A stretch of DNA of 64,000 nt from Ferrovibrio sp. (GTDB lineage Bacteria > Pseudomonadota > Alphaproteobacteria > Ferrovibrionales > Ferrovibrionaceae): the NCBI RefSeq assembly GCF_019636075.1, contig NZ_JAHBYG010000007.1, forward strand, positions 47,295 through 111,294. Reading direction: 5' to 3'. The notes beneath the pieces are model-generated. The model searched no databases. It had not been told where the DNA came from and worked only from the letters and a program-made list of their open reading frames with translations. Positions 8,031 through 16,910 of this stretch are shown piece after piece. Position 1 is the stretch's first letter; each line of letters opens with the position of its first letter. The translations under genes and the position numbers were made by a program.

Positions 8031-9617
8031 TCAAGCCTGCTGGCGGTCGATACTGAAGGCCTCGCGCTTGCGGCCGGCCTCGGCCTGCACGCTGAAACGG
8101 GCGCCCAGCCGGCGTTGCAACTGATCCAGCAACACGGCATCGAACAGGGCGGCCACATCGGGGGCGCAGGTGATGCGGAATGCGGTGCCGCGCGGGCTGG
8201 AATTCACCTCGGATTGCGCCCGGCGCAGCAATTCGGCCTGCACGCTGGGCAGCGAGGGGATGCGGCCATCGCCATCGCATGAGGGGCAGGGATCGAACAG
8301 CCGCGTGCCCAGCGGTTCGCCGATGCGCTTGCGGGTCATCTCCACCAGGCCCAATGCCGACATGCCCAGCACCTTCACCGGCGCCGGATCGTCGGCCAGC
8401 GCCTTGCGCAGGGCATTCACCGCGCGGGCGCGGAAGGCGGCGCTGTCCATATGCAGGAAGTCGATCACCACGATGCCGCCGATGCCGCGCAGCCGCAATT
8501 GGCGCGCGATTTCCTCTGCGGCTTCCAGGTTCACCTTGATCGCCATCTCGTCGAAATCGCCGCGATTGCGGGCTGCCGAACCGGCATCCACATCGATGGC
8601 GGTCAATGCCTCGGTTTCGCCGAACACGATGGCGCCGCCAGAGGGCAGGGCCACGCGTTTCGACAGCGCGCGGTCGATATCGTGTTCGATCTCGAACAGG
8701 TCGAACAAAGGCTCGGGCGGATCATGGCGTTCCAGCCTGGCCACCAGTTCGGGCGCATGCTCGAACAGCCAGGCCCGCGCCTCGGCGAAGCCGCGCGCGT
8801 CATTCACCCGGATATAGTCCAGCTTGGCGCCCACATGGTTGCGCAGGGCGCGGCCCACCGGGCCCATTTCGCGCCACAGCTCGGCCGGCGCCGTGGCCTT
8901 GGCGCGGCGTTCCTCGATGGCGATCCAGCGTGCCCGCAGGCGGTCCAGGTCGGCGGCCAGCACCTCCTGGTCGGCGCCCTCGGCGGCGTAATCCACCAGG
9001 CAGCCCATCGGCTTGCCCTTCTTGCCATCGCGGCGATCCAGCGCCACGGCTACATTGCCCACCCGGCGTTCGCCCTCCCTGCGATCACCCAGGCGGCGCT
9101 GCACCCGCGTGGTCACCTGCACCGGCAGCTTGTCGGTCAATGCCAGCAGGCTCTGCATGATGGCGGCCAGCCGCATGCGTTCGGCATCCTCGGCGATGCG
9201 GCGCGAAACCCGCACCCGGCTGTCCCAGGGGGTCAGCGAAATGAAACGGCCGGGCAGGTTGGGCTGGCCGGTGAGTTTCACGCCCTTTTCGCCCACCGGG
9301 TCGCGGATCACCTGCACCAGGATGGCTTCGCCTTCATGCAGGCGCTGCTCGATCGGGCGGCCTTTCGGATTGTCGGGACCGGCCAGCGGATCCGGCGGCA
9401 GGTCGGATGTATTGAGGAAACCGTCGCGCGTCAGGCCGATATCGATATAGGCGGCCTGCAAACCCGGCTCGATCAGCCGCACCCGGCCCAGGAAAATGGC
9501 GCCCAGCGCGGTGTCGCGGTTGGGGCGTTCCAGGTCCAGATGCACCAGCCGGTCATTCTCCACCAGCGCAACGCGGGTTTCGGTGAGGCCGACATCGATC
9601 AGCAATTCATTCGCCAT
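8031..9617 (-). CDS. rng: Ribonuclease E/G family protein (RNase G)
   Basis: 528 residues, the short form without the RNase E scaffold domain. An N-terminal S1-like domain (LGAIFLGRVRLIEPGLQAAYIDIGLTRDGFL) is followed by the 5'-sensor and DNase I-like catalytic core. The conserved metal ligands sit in TAIDVDAGSAARNRGD and GGIVVIDFLHM. The zinc-link CPSCDGDGR lies near the end. It processes rRNA and mRNA single-stranded sites in the cytoplasm. It starts seven bases after the maf stop, within the infA-maf-rng-yacG operon. Confidence 0.94.
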   Translation of the reverse strand: MANELLIDVGLTETRVALVENDRLVHLDLERPNRDTALGAIFLGRVRLIEPGLQAAYIDIGLTRDGFLNTSDLPPDPLAGPDNPKGRPIEQRLHEGEAILVQVIRDPVGEKGVKLTGQPNLPGRFISLTPWDSRVRVSRRIAEDAERMRLAAIMQSLLALTDKLPVQVTTRVQRRLGDRREGERRVGNVAVALDRRDGKKGKPMGCLVDYAAEGADQEVLAADLDRLRARWIAIEERRAKATAPAELWREMGPVGRALRNHVGAKLDYIRVNDARGFAEARAWLFEHAPELVARLERHDPPEPLFDLFEIEHDIDRALSKRVALPSGGAIVFGETEALTAIDVDAGSAARNRGDFDEMAIKVNLEAAEEIARQLRLRGIGGIVVIDFLHMDSAAFRARAVNALRKALADDPAPVKVLGMSALGLVEMTRKRIGEPLGTRLFDPCPSCDGDGRIPSLPSVQAELLRRAQSEVNSSPRGTAFRITCAPDVAALFDAVLLDQLQRRLGARFSVQAEAGRKREAFSIDRQQA

Positions 9618-9623
9618 ACGGTT

Positions 9624-10289
9624 CTATATAACCGCAGATTCAGTCGGTTGCCATAAGGGATAACCGATGCCGGCCAGCAAGGCGGCGGTTTCGAACAGCG
9701 GCAGGCCCACCACGTTGGAATGGCTGCCCTGCAGCCAGGCCACGAATTGCGCGGCACGGCCCTGGATGGCATAGCCGCCGGCCTTGCCCTGGCCCTCGCC
9801 GCAGGCGGCATAGGCGGCGATCTCGGCCTTGGTAAGGCGTTTGAAGCGCAATTGGCTGATCACCAGGCGCTGATGCGGCTTGCGGCGGCCCGTGGCATCG
9901 GCCGGGCCCAGCAGGCATAGCCCGGTGATCACCCGATGCCGGCGGCCCGAAAGCAGGCTCAGGCATTGCACCACTTCGGCGGCGGTTTCGGCTTTCGGCA
10001 GGATGCGGCGGCCCAGCGCCACCACGGTATCGGCGGCCAGGATCAGGCTGGCGGCAGCGATCTCCGGCGTGCCGGCGGCAGCCAGGGTCGTACCGGCGGC
10101 AGCGTGCGCCTTGCCGGCGGCCAGGCGCTTGGCCAGCGCAGCCGGCAACTCGCCCTTCAAGGGCGTTTCGTCGATATCGGTGGCGAGGAGTCGGGTCGGC
10201 TGCAGGCCGATCTGCTGCAGCAGGGCCAGGCGGCGCGGCGAAGCTGAGGCCAGGATCAGTTCAGGCAACAATCCGGGCGCGCCCGTCAT
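9624..10289 (-). CDS. maf: Maf-family nucleotide pyrophosphatase
   Basis: 221 residues. It has LILASASPRRLALLQQIG (the Maf N-terminal phosphate loop S-x-S-x-R-R), the catalytic Asp in LILAADTVVALG, GRRHRVITGLCLL, and YAACGEGQGKAGGYAIQGRAAQFV. Maf proteins hydrolyse non-canonical or canonical NTPs to NMPs and pyrophosphate. An Ala/Gly-rich insertion (about residues 64-80) is longer than usual. Located between infA and rng as in most alphaproteobacteria. Confidence 0.94.
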   Translation of the reverse strand: MTGAPGLLPELILASASPRRLALLQQIGLQPTRLLATDIDETPLKGELPAALAKRLAAGKAHAAAGTTLAAAGTPEIAAASLILAADTVVALGRRILPKAETAAEVVQCLSLLSGRRHRVITGLCLLGPADATGRRKPHQRLVISQLRFKRLTKAEIAAYAACGEGQGKAGGYAIQGRAAQFVAWLQGSHSNVVGLPLFETAALLAGIGYPLWQPTESAVI

Positions 10290-10308
10290 CAGCCAGGCCC
10301 GCGAGGGC

Positions 10309-10527
10309 TTACTTGAAGCGGAAAGTGATGCGGCCCTTGGTGAGGTCGTAGGGAGTCATCTCCACCATCACCTTGTCGCCAGCCAGCACGCGGATACGGT
10401 TCTTGCGCATCTTGCCCGAGGTATGCGCCAACACTTCGTGGCCATTCTCCAGCGTCACGCGGAAATGCGCGTTGGGCAGCAATTCGTGCACCACGCCGGG
10501 AAACTCCAATAATTCTTCCTTCGCCAT
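10309..10527 (-). CDS. infA: Translation initiation factor IF-1
   Basis: 72 residues, full length, beginning [13 protein letters not shown]. It is a single S1/OB-fold domain: [46 protein letters not shown] is near universal. It binds the ribosomal A site during initiation. It is the first gene of infA-maf-rng-yacG; the ATG is preceded by GAAGG-type ribosome site. Confidence 0.98.
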   Translation of the reverse strand: MAKEELLEFPGVVHELLPNAHFRVTLENGHEVLAHTSGKMRKNRIRVLAGDKVMVEMTPYDLTKGRITFRFK

Positions 10528-10616
10528 TCGGCCTCTTTGGTATGCGATTTATCGGGATTGGGTCGATCCGGGGCCAGAACATGCGTCCAAGCGGCCGGAA
10601 AAGCAAGGGACATGAA

Positions 10617-11897
10617 TTATGGCGTCAGGCGGTAGACGCGCACCCCAAGTGGCGGAAAATCCTCTTCAAATTGCCGGTTTCCGGCATTTAGCGCCGGCGC
10701 CGGGTCGGTATCGAACCAGCGTTCCAGGCGCTTTATGCCGCCTGGCAGGCTGATACGCAGCCGCCAGGGCCGGTGGCTCAGATTGGCCGCCAGTAGGGTG
10801 AGATGCCCCCCGATCTGCCCCCCGATCTGCCCCCCGATCTGTCCCCCGGGCTGCACTCCGTCCTGCTGTTTCAGCAGCAGGCGGATCGGGGTTTCGCCCT
10901 CCGCCAGGGGCGGGCCGTCATCCAGGGGCAAAAGCTCTGCCCGGGGTGGAGTCTGGGCTGTCGGGCTCAGCAAAGCCGGGCTCAGCCGCTCGATCTCGCG
11001 GTTCAGCCGTGCCACGGTCTGCCACAGCGCGCGGGCCTGGCCCACCTGCGCCGGCTCGGGCTTGAAGGGCGGGCCTTGCTCGGATTCCGGCAATTGCACG
11101 CCGTAATCCAGCGGCAGCGCCGGTCCGATGCCCAGGGCGCCGCCGCTGCGCGAAACATAGGAATCCTCGCCCAGCCAGATCAGCCCGCTGGCGCCACCGA
11201 TCAGTGCACCATAAGCCAGCGCCCGGGCCTCGGCGCTGCTGGGCAGCCGCAGGCCGATGGCCGGCGCGGCAAAGGCCTGCAATACGCTCCAGGCCGGATC
11301 GTTGGGCCGTTGCGCCACTGCCTGGCGCAAGGCGTTCAGGGCGCTGTCTATATCGGCCGGGCTGGCGATATCGGCGGGGCTGGACGCTTCCGGGCCGCGC
11401 GCGCTGAACGGCATGATGCGCACCAGCCGCACCGTGCGGGCATCCAGCAGGGCTTGCAGGTCGGCGCCGTCTTCCGCGCGTGCGGCAGCGGCTTCCTCGG
11501 GATTCAGCGCCAGCAGCAGCCGCGATCCGGCGGCGGCAGCAAGGGCTGCGTTGCGCGGCTGGCCAGACCATGGCGACACGGCGTTGAAGCCGGCTTCATA
11601 GGCGGCGGCGAAACCGAAGCGCAGGCCGCGGCTGTAATCCACCATGGCATTGTCGAGGATCAGCGGAAAAAACGAGCGCACCGGATCGAGCTGCCGGCGC
11701 GGTTGGCCCAGCCGGTCGGTATGGGGCAGGCCGTTGCGATGCTGGTCGGCAACAGCCGCCGGGCTGTCGCGCCAGGGCGGCGGCGCCGGCGGCGTGGCGC
11801 AGCCGGCCAGCACCAGCAGCAGCAGCAACGGCAGCAGCAGCAACGGCAGGACCAATGCGGATCGCGGCCAGATGGCAAAGGATCCGGCGCGCCGCAT
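10617..11897 (-). CDS. Putative lipoprotein of unknown function, possible glycosidase-like fold
   Basis: 426 residues. I take the ATG at 11897, five bases after the yqhA stop, because the N-terminus then reads as a lipoprotein signal: MRRAG, a long Leu-rich core and the lipobox VLAGC (Cys33). The mature part contains a motif-poor alpha/beta region (SFFPLILDNAMVDYSRG, AAYEAGFNAVSPWSG, LVRIMPFSARG, SGLIWLGEDSYVSR) that recalls TIM-barrel proteins, then a beta-sandwich-like tail (RPWRLRISLPGGIKRLERWF). No catalytic residues can be assigned. A Gly-Gly-Gln-Ile repeat (from a 12 bp DNA repeat) precedes the tail. Probably cotranscribed with yqhA. Confidence 0.6.
   Translation of the reverse strand: MRRAGSFAIWPRSALVLPLLLLPLLLLLVLAGCATPPAPPPWRDSPAAVADQHRNGLPHTDRLGQPRRQLDPVRSFFPLILDNAMVDYSRGLRFGFAAAYEAGFNAVSPWSGQPRNAALAAAAGSRLLLALNPEEAAAARAEDGADLQALLDARTVRLVRIMPFSARGPEASSPADIASPADIDSALNALRQAVAQRPNDPAWSVLQAFAAPAIGLRLPSSAEARALAYGALIGGASGLIWLGEDSYVSRSGGALGIGPALPLDYGVQLPESEQGPPFKPEPAQVGQARALWQTVARLNREIERLSPALLSPTAQTPPRAELLPLDDGPPLAEGETPIRLLLKQQDGVQPGGQIGGQIGGQIGGHLTLLAANLSHRPWRLRISLPGGIKRLERWFDTDPAPALNAGNRQFEEDFPPLGVRVYRLTP
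10805..10848. repeat. 12 bp in-frame tandem repeat in the lipoprotein gene
   Basis: About 3.7 copies of ccccccgatctg (plus strand) encode PGGQI-GGQI-GGQI-GG on the minus strand. The unit is a multiple of three, so copy changes would keep the frame. Confidence 0.9.
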
Positions 11898-11902
11898 GGC
11901 TT

Positions 11903-12421
11903 TTAGTGTTTTTCCGCTTTGGCAGGCTTGTGGCTGGATTCGGTCAGCCGGTCCATCAGCGCCAGCAGCACGCCCGACAGCACGAAGCACATATGGATGC
12001 CCACCAGCCAGGCCAGTTCTTCGTTGGTCATCGACTTGATGTTCATGAAGGCGCGCAACAGCTGGATCGCCGAAATCGCCACGATGGAAGCCAGCAGCTT
12101 CAGCTTGAGGCCGGAATAATCCACCTTGCCCATCCAGTCGGGCCGATCCTTGTGGTTGCCCACATCGATCTTGGAAACGAAATTCTCATAGCCGGAGAAG
12201 ATCACCAGCAACAGCAGATTGCCGGCCAGCGACAGGTCGATCAATGCCAGGATCGACAGCACCACGTCGCTCTCGCTCATGGTCAGCACGGCGGGCGCCA
12301 CATGCAGCAATTCCTGGCCGAACTTCACCAGCAGCAGAACCAATGCCAGGCAGAGCCCCAGATAGAAGGGGGCCAGCAGCCAGCGGCTGGCGAAGATCAC
12401 GCGTTCCAGCATGTGTTCCAT
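11903..12421 (-). CDS. YqhA/UPF0114 family membrane protein
   Basis: 172 residues with three to four hydrophobic helices. The family words are visible: ERVIFASRWLLAPFYLGL, VLSILALIDLSLAGNLLLLVIFSGYENFVSKID, HKDRPDWMGKVDYSGLKLKL and AISAIQLLRAFMN. These match the TIGR00645/YqhA family of inner-membrane proteins whose function is not established. The lipoprotein gene starts five bases downstream of its stop, so they form a two-gene unit. Confidence 0.93.
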   Translation of the reverse strand: MEHMLERVIFASRWLLAPFYLGLCLALVLLLVKFGQELLHVAPAVLTMSESDVVLSILALIDLSLAGNLLLLVIFSGYENFVSKIDVGNHKDRPDWMGKVDYSGLKLKLLASIVAISAIQLLRAFMNIKSMTNEELAWLVGIHMCFVLSGVLLALMDRLTESSHKPAKAEKH

Positions 12422-12600
12422 GGTTTTTTCCGATTGGGATTTTCATCTGATGAGGCAGGCGGCAATGGCGGCCCGTTCAAACCTCGTGTCCGGGCCGGCC
12501 CGGCGCAATCTAGCCAAGCATTGGGGCATAGACCAGAGCCCGGCCTGTCTGCCACACTCCCGCACCCGGATTGAACAAGCATAAGGCAAGGGAGACGGCG

Positions 12601-12990
12601 ATGAGCATGCAGGATTGGACAGCCTATCGTAAGGGCCTGGGCACGGCGGTGGGCAAGCTGGGCGAAATGAACCCGGAGATGATGGCCGCCTATCGTGCCT
12701 TGGCCAAATCCGGCAAGCAGACCGGCAATCTGGGCGAGAAGGTGCGCGAATTGATTGCGCTGGGCGTTGCGGTTACCGCGCGCTGCGATGGCTGCATCGC
12801 GGTGCATACCGCCGCTGCGCGTAAAGCCGGCGCCACCGAAGGCGAAATCGCCGAAGCCCTGGGCGTGGCGATTGCAGTGAATGCCGGCGCCGCGCTGGTT
12901 TATTCCGCCCGCGCCGTGGAAGCCGCCGATCTGCTGGCCCCGGTTGCTGCACCGGTTGCCGCCCCGGCTGCCGCTGCCGATAAGGTGTAA
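12601..12990 (+). CDS. Carboxymuconolactone decarboxylase family protein (AhpD-like)
   Basis: 129 residues from the ATG at 12601 with GGGAGA upstream. It has the CMD core [41 protein letters not shown], with the Cys-x-x-Cys-x3-His signature of AhpD-like disulfide reductases. The C-terminus is an Ala/Pro/Val-rich tail ([14 protein letters not shown]) of unknown role. Probably a thiol oxidoreductase; the partner is unknown. An enoyl-CoA hydratase gene follows four bases later. Confidence 0.85.
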   Translation: MSMQDWTAYRKGLGTAVGKLGEMNPEMMAAYRALAKSGKQTGNLGEKVRELIALGVAVTARCDGCIAVHTAAARKAGATEGEIAEALGVAIAVNAGAALVYSARAVEAADLLAPVAAPVAAPAAAADKV

Positions 12991-12994
12991 CATC

Positions 12995-13807
12995 ATGACC
13001 GACCGTTACGCCGCTTATGGCAGCCTGCGTTTCGAACGCCCGGCCGACCGCGTGTTGGAAGTGATCATGGGCCGCGACGATGGCCGCCTGAGCACCGCCG
13101 GCCATGACCTGCACCGCGAACTGGCCGAGGTGTGGCGCGATATCGATGCCGATCCCGATGTGGCGGCGGTGATCCTGCGCGGCGCCGGCAAGGGCTTCTC
13201 GGCCGGCGGCGATTTTTCGCTGATCGAGGATATGACACAGGATTTCGATGCCCTCACCCGGGTTTGGAAGGAAGCCCGCGATCTGGTTTACAACGTGATC
13301 AACTGCTCCAAGCCGATCGTATCCGCCATGCATGGCCCGGCGGTGGGCGCCGGCCTGGTGGCCGGTCTGCTGGCGGATATTCCCATCGCGGCGAAAAGCG
13401 CCCGCATCATCGATGGCCATACCAGGCTGGGCGTGGCGGCCGGCGATCATGCCGCCATCATCTGGCCGCTGCTCTGCGGCATGGCGAAGGCGAAATACCA
13501 TCTGCTGCTCTGCGAGCCGGTGAGCGGCGAGGAAGCCGAGCGTATCGGCCTGGTGGCGCTCTGCACCGAGGAGGCCGATCTGCGGCCCAAGGCGCTGGAG
13601 GTTGCCACCCGGCTGGCCAATGGTTCGCCCACCGCGCTGCGCTGGACCAAATATGCGCTCAACAGCTGGCTGCGCATGGCCGGCCCGGGCTTCGATACCT
13701 CGCTGGCGCTGGAAATGCTCGGCTTCCGCGGGCCCGATGTGCGCGAAGGCCTGGCCTCGCATCGCGAGAAACGCCCGCCATCCTTCGCCAAGACCGCGCC
13801 GTTGTAG
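12995..13807 (+). CDS. Enoyl-CoA hydratase/isomerase family protein (crotonase fold)
   Basis: 270 residues from the ATG at 12995; a longer frame reaching back into the CMD gene is not used. It has the oxyanion-hole loops of the crotonase fold: [22 protein letters not shown] and [35 protein letters not shown], then [21 protein letters not shown]. The second glutamate of true hydratases is not obvious (Gly-Asp in that place), so isomerase, hydrolase or other acyl-CoA chemistry is possible. It is followed 17 bases later by the kinase pair; no functional link is evident. Confidence 0.87.
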   Translation: MTDRYAAYGSLRFERPADRVLEVIMGRDDGRLSTAGHDLHRELAEVWRDIDADPDVAAVILRGAGKGFSAGGDFSLIEDMTQDFDALTRVWKEARDLVYNVINCSKPIVSAMHGPAVGAGLVAGLLADIPIAAKSARIIDGHTRLGVAAGDHAAIIWPLLCGMAKAKYHLLLCEPVSGEEAERIGLVALCTEEADLRPKALEVATRLANGSPTALRWTKYALNSWLRMAGPGFDTSLALEMLGFRGPDVREGLASHREKRPPSFAKTAPL

Positions 13808-13824
13808 AGCGATCGGAGGCATCG

Positions 13825-15276
13825 CTGTTCGCCCTGCTGGATATCCGCACGCTGTTCGTGATCACCTTCGTGGTCACGGTGGTGCAGGCGATTGCCTGGA
13901 TGCTGATGTGGCGCAGCAACCGCTCCATTCCCGGCCTCGGGCTATGGACCTGCGGCATCTACATATTGGCGGCTGCCTTCCTGCTTTACATCCTGCGCGG
14001 CACGATCCCCGACATGCTGTCGATCACGGTGGGCAATGTCGGCGTGGTGCTGGGCCATGCCTTCATGATCATGGGGATTGCCGATCTGCTGGAACGCCCG
14101 CGCCCGCTTTTCATGGCCTGGTTTCCGGTGCCGCTGGTGGCGGTGCTGTGGAGCTACTGGATGGCCACCGATCCCACCAATCTGGGCTTGCGCGTCACCG
14201 TTTCCTCCTGCATGTCCACCATACAATACAGCGCCATGTGCTGGGTGATCCTGGGGGCCGACCGGCTTACCCTGGCGGTGCGCGGCCCGCTATCGACGGT
14301 GTATGGCATCCATGCCGGTTTGTCGCTGGTGCGTGCGGTGATGACGGCGCATGAACCGGTGTTCGGCGATTTCATGGCCTCCAGCAGCGGGCAATCCTTC
14401 TGGGTGCTGGAAATTCTGCTCGCCGGCATCGCGGTGGCGGTGTCTTTCTCGGTGTTGCTGGGCGGGCGGCTGGCGGTGGATCTGGCCGAACGCAATCTTA
14501 AACTGGCGGAGGAAGTGGCCGACCGCCGGCACTTGCAGCAAACGCTGTCGGAAGCGCTGATGCGCGAATCCGGCATGCGGCGCGAACAGCGGCAATTCAT
14601 CGGCTTGATCGGCCGCGAATTCCAGCGGCCATTGCAGACGATTTCCGATGCCGGGCAGGAATTGCGCGGCCAGATCGGCGAGCAGCCGGTGATCCAGCCG
14701 CGCCTGGATGCGGTGGCCGATGCGGTGCGCCGCCTGCGGCTGTTGATCGATACCTTCCTGCTGGATGAAAAACTCGCCAGCGGCACTATGGAAATCCGCC
14801 AGGATGCCGTGGCGATCGGCGCGCTGCTGCGGCAGCAGGCGACCAGCCAGGCGCAACCGCGGGCGGAACAGCGGCTGCAACTCAGCCTGGCCGAACCCGA
14901 TCTGGTGGTGGCTGGCGATGCCGCCATGCTGGGCGTGGTGTTCGGCAACCTGTTCGACAATGCGCTGAAATATTCGCCCACCGACCGCGCGGTGGATGTA
15001 ACGCTGCGGCGCGAGGGCGACGAGGCGGTGGTGACGGTGCGCGATCATGGCATCGGCATTCCCGAACGCGAACTCAGTGCGGTGGGGCGCCGGTTCTATC
15101 GTGCCAGCAATGCCGCCGGCGTGCCGGGCACCGGCCTGGGCCTGTATGGCGCCGGCCGGCAGATCCAACTGCATGGTGGCCATTTCGATATCCAGAGCAA
15201 GCCCAATGAAGGCACCCGCATCACCGTGCGCCTGCCGCTGCTATCGGCGCTTGCAGACCTGGATGGCGCGGCATGA
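13825..15276 (+). CDS. Membrane histidine kinase lacking the phospho-acceptor His (kinase A of a split pair)
   Basis: 483 residues if translation starts at the CTG at 13825, five bases after CGGAGG. No ATG, GTG or TTG fits, and this start aligns the protein residue for residue with its downstream paralogue. About seven hydrophobic segments fill residues 8-215, then a linker helix and the dimerisation/H-box region. In the H-box the expected His is Arg264 (GREFQRPL). The ATPase domain is intact: N box [13 protein letters not shown] (Asn375, Asn379), G1 DHGIGIP (Asp407), F-like RRFYRA and G2 GTGLGLYG (435-442). It should bind and use ATP but cannot accept phosphate in the usual place. Its TGA overlaps the next gene's ATG by four bases, implying coupled, equal production. 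Confidence 0.85.
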   Translation: MFALLDIRTLFVITFVVTVVQAIAWMLMWRSNRSIPGLGLWTCGIYILAAAFLLYILRGTIPDMLSITVGNVGVVLGHAFMIMGIADLLERPRPLFMAWFPVPLVAVLWSYWMATDPTNLGLRVTVSSCMSTIQYSAMCWVILGADRLTLAVRGPLSTVYGIHAGLSLVRAVMTAHEPVFGDFMASSSGQSFWVLEILLAGIAVAVSFSVLLGGRLAVDLAERNLKLAEEVADRRHLQQTLSEALMRESGMRREQRQFIGLIGREFQRPLQTISDAGQELRGQIGEQPVIQPRLDAVADAVRRLRLLIDTFLLDEKLASGTMEIRQDAVAIGALLRQQATSQAQPRAEQRLQLSLAEPDLVVAGDAAMLGVVFGNLFDNALKYSPTDRAVDVTLRREGDEAVVTVRDHGIGIPERELSAVGRRFYRASNAAGVPGTGLGLYGAGRQIQLHGGHFDIQSKPNEGTRITVRLPLLSALADLDGAA

Positions 15277-16649
15277 GCAATCTGGTGGATACCCGCACGT
15301 TGGTGGTGGTGCTCGGCTGCATGCTGTTGTTGCAGGTGATGGGCTGGCTGTTGATCTGGCGCATGCTGCCGCGCCTGCCGGGCATAAGGCTGGCGGTATC
15401 GGGTTCGCTGCTGCTGTTGCCGGCGATGGCGCTGGTTTCCACGCGCGGCGAATGGAGCGGCTGGTATTCGGTGGTGCTGTCGAATTATCTCGGCATCGGC
15501 GGGCTGGCGCTATCCAGCCTGGCGCTGTCGGCCATGCTGGGGCAGAAAACCCGGCCATGGCTGCCCCAGGCGGGCTTTCTGGCGGCGCTGCCGGTCTGGC
15601 CGCTATATATGCTGCTGCCGCTGGATCAGGGCGGCATGCTGTCGCTGCTGGCCGGGTTGTTCAGCGGCTATTTCGCTTTTGTGATGGCACGCGACTGCCT
15701 GCGCGCCAAGAACGTGCAGCGCGCGGTGGTCTGGCAGCTTGGCGGCCTCAACATATTTCATTGTCTGGTGCAGGCCCTGCGCGGTTGCGATGGCCTGGCG
15801 ATGCTGCTGCGCGGCACGCCGTTGGTGCCCGCGCCGCTGCAAGGCCTGTGGTTCCTGGAACTGATTCTCTACGCGATCTTCTTTTTCATCGGCGTGATCG
15901 GTCTGATCGGCGCCCGTATCGGCATCGAACTGACCGAGCAATACGAAACATTGCAGGAGGAAGCCGCGCTGCGCGGGCGGTTGCAGAACGAACTTACCGT
16001 GGCACTGGCGCAGGAAAGCACGGCACGGCGCGAGCAGCGCGACTTCCTCGACATGGTGGGCCATGAATTCCGCACGCCGTTGGCCATCGTGGACCGCGCC
16101 GCAGAATTGATGGTGATGAAACTGCCGCCCGAGATGCGCCCCGCCACCGCGCCGCCGCGCCGCACCTTGCGTATCATGCGCAGCGCGGTGCGTCGCCTGC
16201 GGCTGTTGATCGATGGCTTTCTCACCGAGGAGCGCTTGCTGCGCGGCGACAGCGTGCCGCGCCAGGAAGTGTTGGCGCCGCTGGATTTCCTGCGCCAGAT
16301 CCTGCGCGAATTGCCGCCCGAGGATCTCGAGATGATGGCAGCGCTGCCTTTCATCGAGCCGCCGCCGCGTGTCTTGGGCGATCCCGAATTGCTGCGGCCG
16401 GCGCTGGCCTATGCGGTGGATCTGGCGTTGTCGCCCGATAGCTGGCGCGGTCCGCCGGCACGGATCGAAATCGCGCCGGAAGCCGGCGGCCTCACCCTCA
16501 GCTTCGATCTGCGCGATGCCGAGGCGGGGCGTTTCCAACTGTCCAGCGCGGCGCGGCTGATGCAGGCGCAGAAAGGTCGTTTCTCGGTGCGCGCCAATGC
16601 CGATGGCAGCCAGAAGATAATCCTCTGGTTGCCCAGACCGGCGCATTGA
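15273..16649 (+). CDS. Membrane histidine kinase with H-box but degenerate ATPase domain (kinase B of a split pair)
   Basis: 458 residues, a clear paralogue of the preceding gene in its membrane part ([10 protein letters not shown]... versus [10 protein letters not shown]...) and linker (TARREQRDFLDMVG versus [13 protein letters not shown]). It keeps the phospho-acceptor His264 in GHEFRTPL, exactly the position where kinase A has Arg264. The catalytic domain is eroded: the N-box asparagines are Tyr and Leu (LAYAVDLALSP), the G1 Asp-x-Gly-x-Gly is absent, and the ATP lid with F and G2 boxes is deleted. It should be unable to bind ATP. The natural reading is a heterodimer in which kinase A phosphorylates His264 of this protein in trans. 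This is inference from residues. Confidence 0.87.
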   Translation: MSNLVDTRTLVVVLGCMLLLQVMGWLLIWRMLPRLPGIRLAVSGSLLLLPAMALVSTRGEWSGWYSVVLSNYLGIGGLALSSLALSAMLGQKTRPWLPQAGFLAALPVWPLYMLLPLDQGGMLSLLAGLFSGYFAFVMARDCLRAKNVQRAVVWQLGGLNIFHCLVQALRGCDGLAMLLRGTPLVPAPLQGLWFLELILYAIFFFIGVIGLIGARIGIELTEQYETLQEEAALRGRLQNELTVALAQESTARREQRDFLDMVGHEFRTPLAIVDRAAELMVMKLPPEMRPATAPPRRTLRIMRSAVRRLRLLIDGFLTEERLLRGDSVPRQEVLAPLDFLRQILRELPPEDLEMMAALPFIEPPPRVLGDPELLRPALAYAVDLALSPDSWRGPPARIEIAPEAGGLTLSFDLRDAEAGRFQLSSAARLMQAQKGRFSVRANADGSQKIILWLPRPAH

Positions 16650-16910
16650 TCCAGGCGCGAAGCGCAGCTTCCTATGCGCTATATGCCGGGTCAATTTTGA
16701 TAAAATATTACGGAAGCGCGCGAATTCAGGCGCGGACCCGGCGAATTGCCGGCAAAGCCATTCTATCGGTGTGATAATCGACACCGAAGCGAGCATTCTC
16801 TCTTGCGGTGGATAGGTTCTAATTCTATCTCTTGTAGCAGTAGGGGCGCAAAAAATGCGTCTGCTCCGTAGCGACTTAGGCTGCAAAGCTGCAACTTACG
16901 GCGGAATCGT

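Noticed and set aside
13132..15276. 714-codon reading of kinase A starting inside the enoyl-CoA hydratase gene
   Set aside because: The first 231 codons are an off-frame shadow of the hydratase; alignment with the paralogue and GGAGG place the start at 13825.
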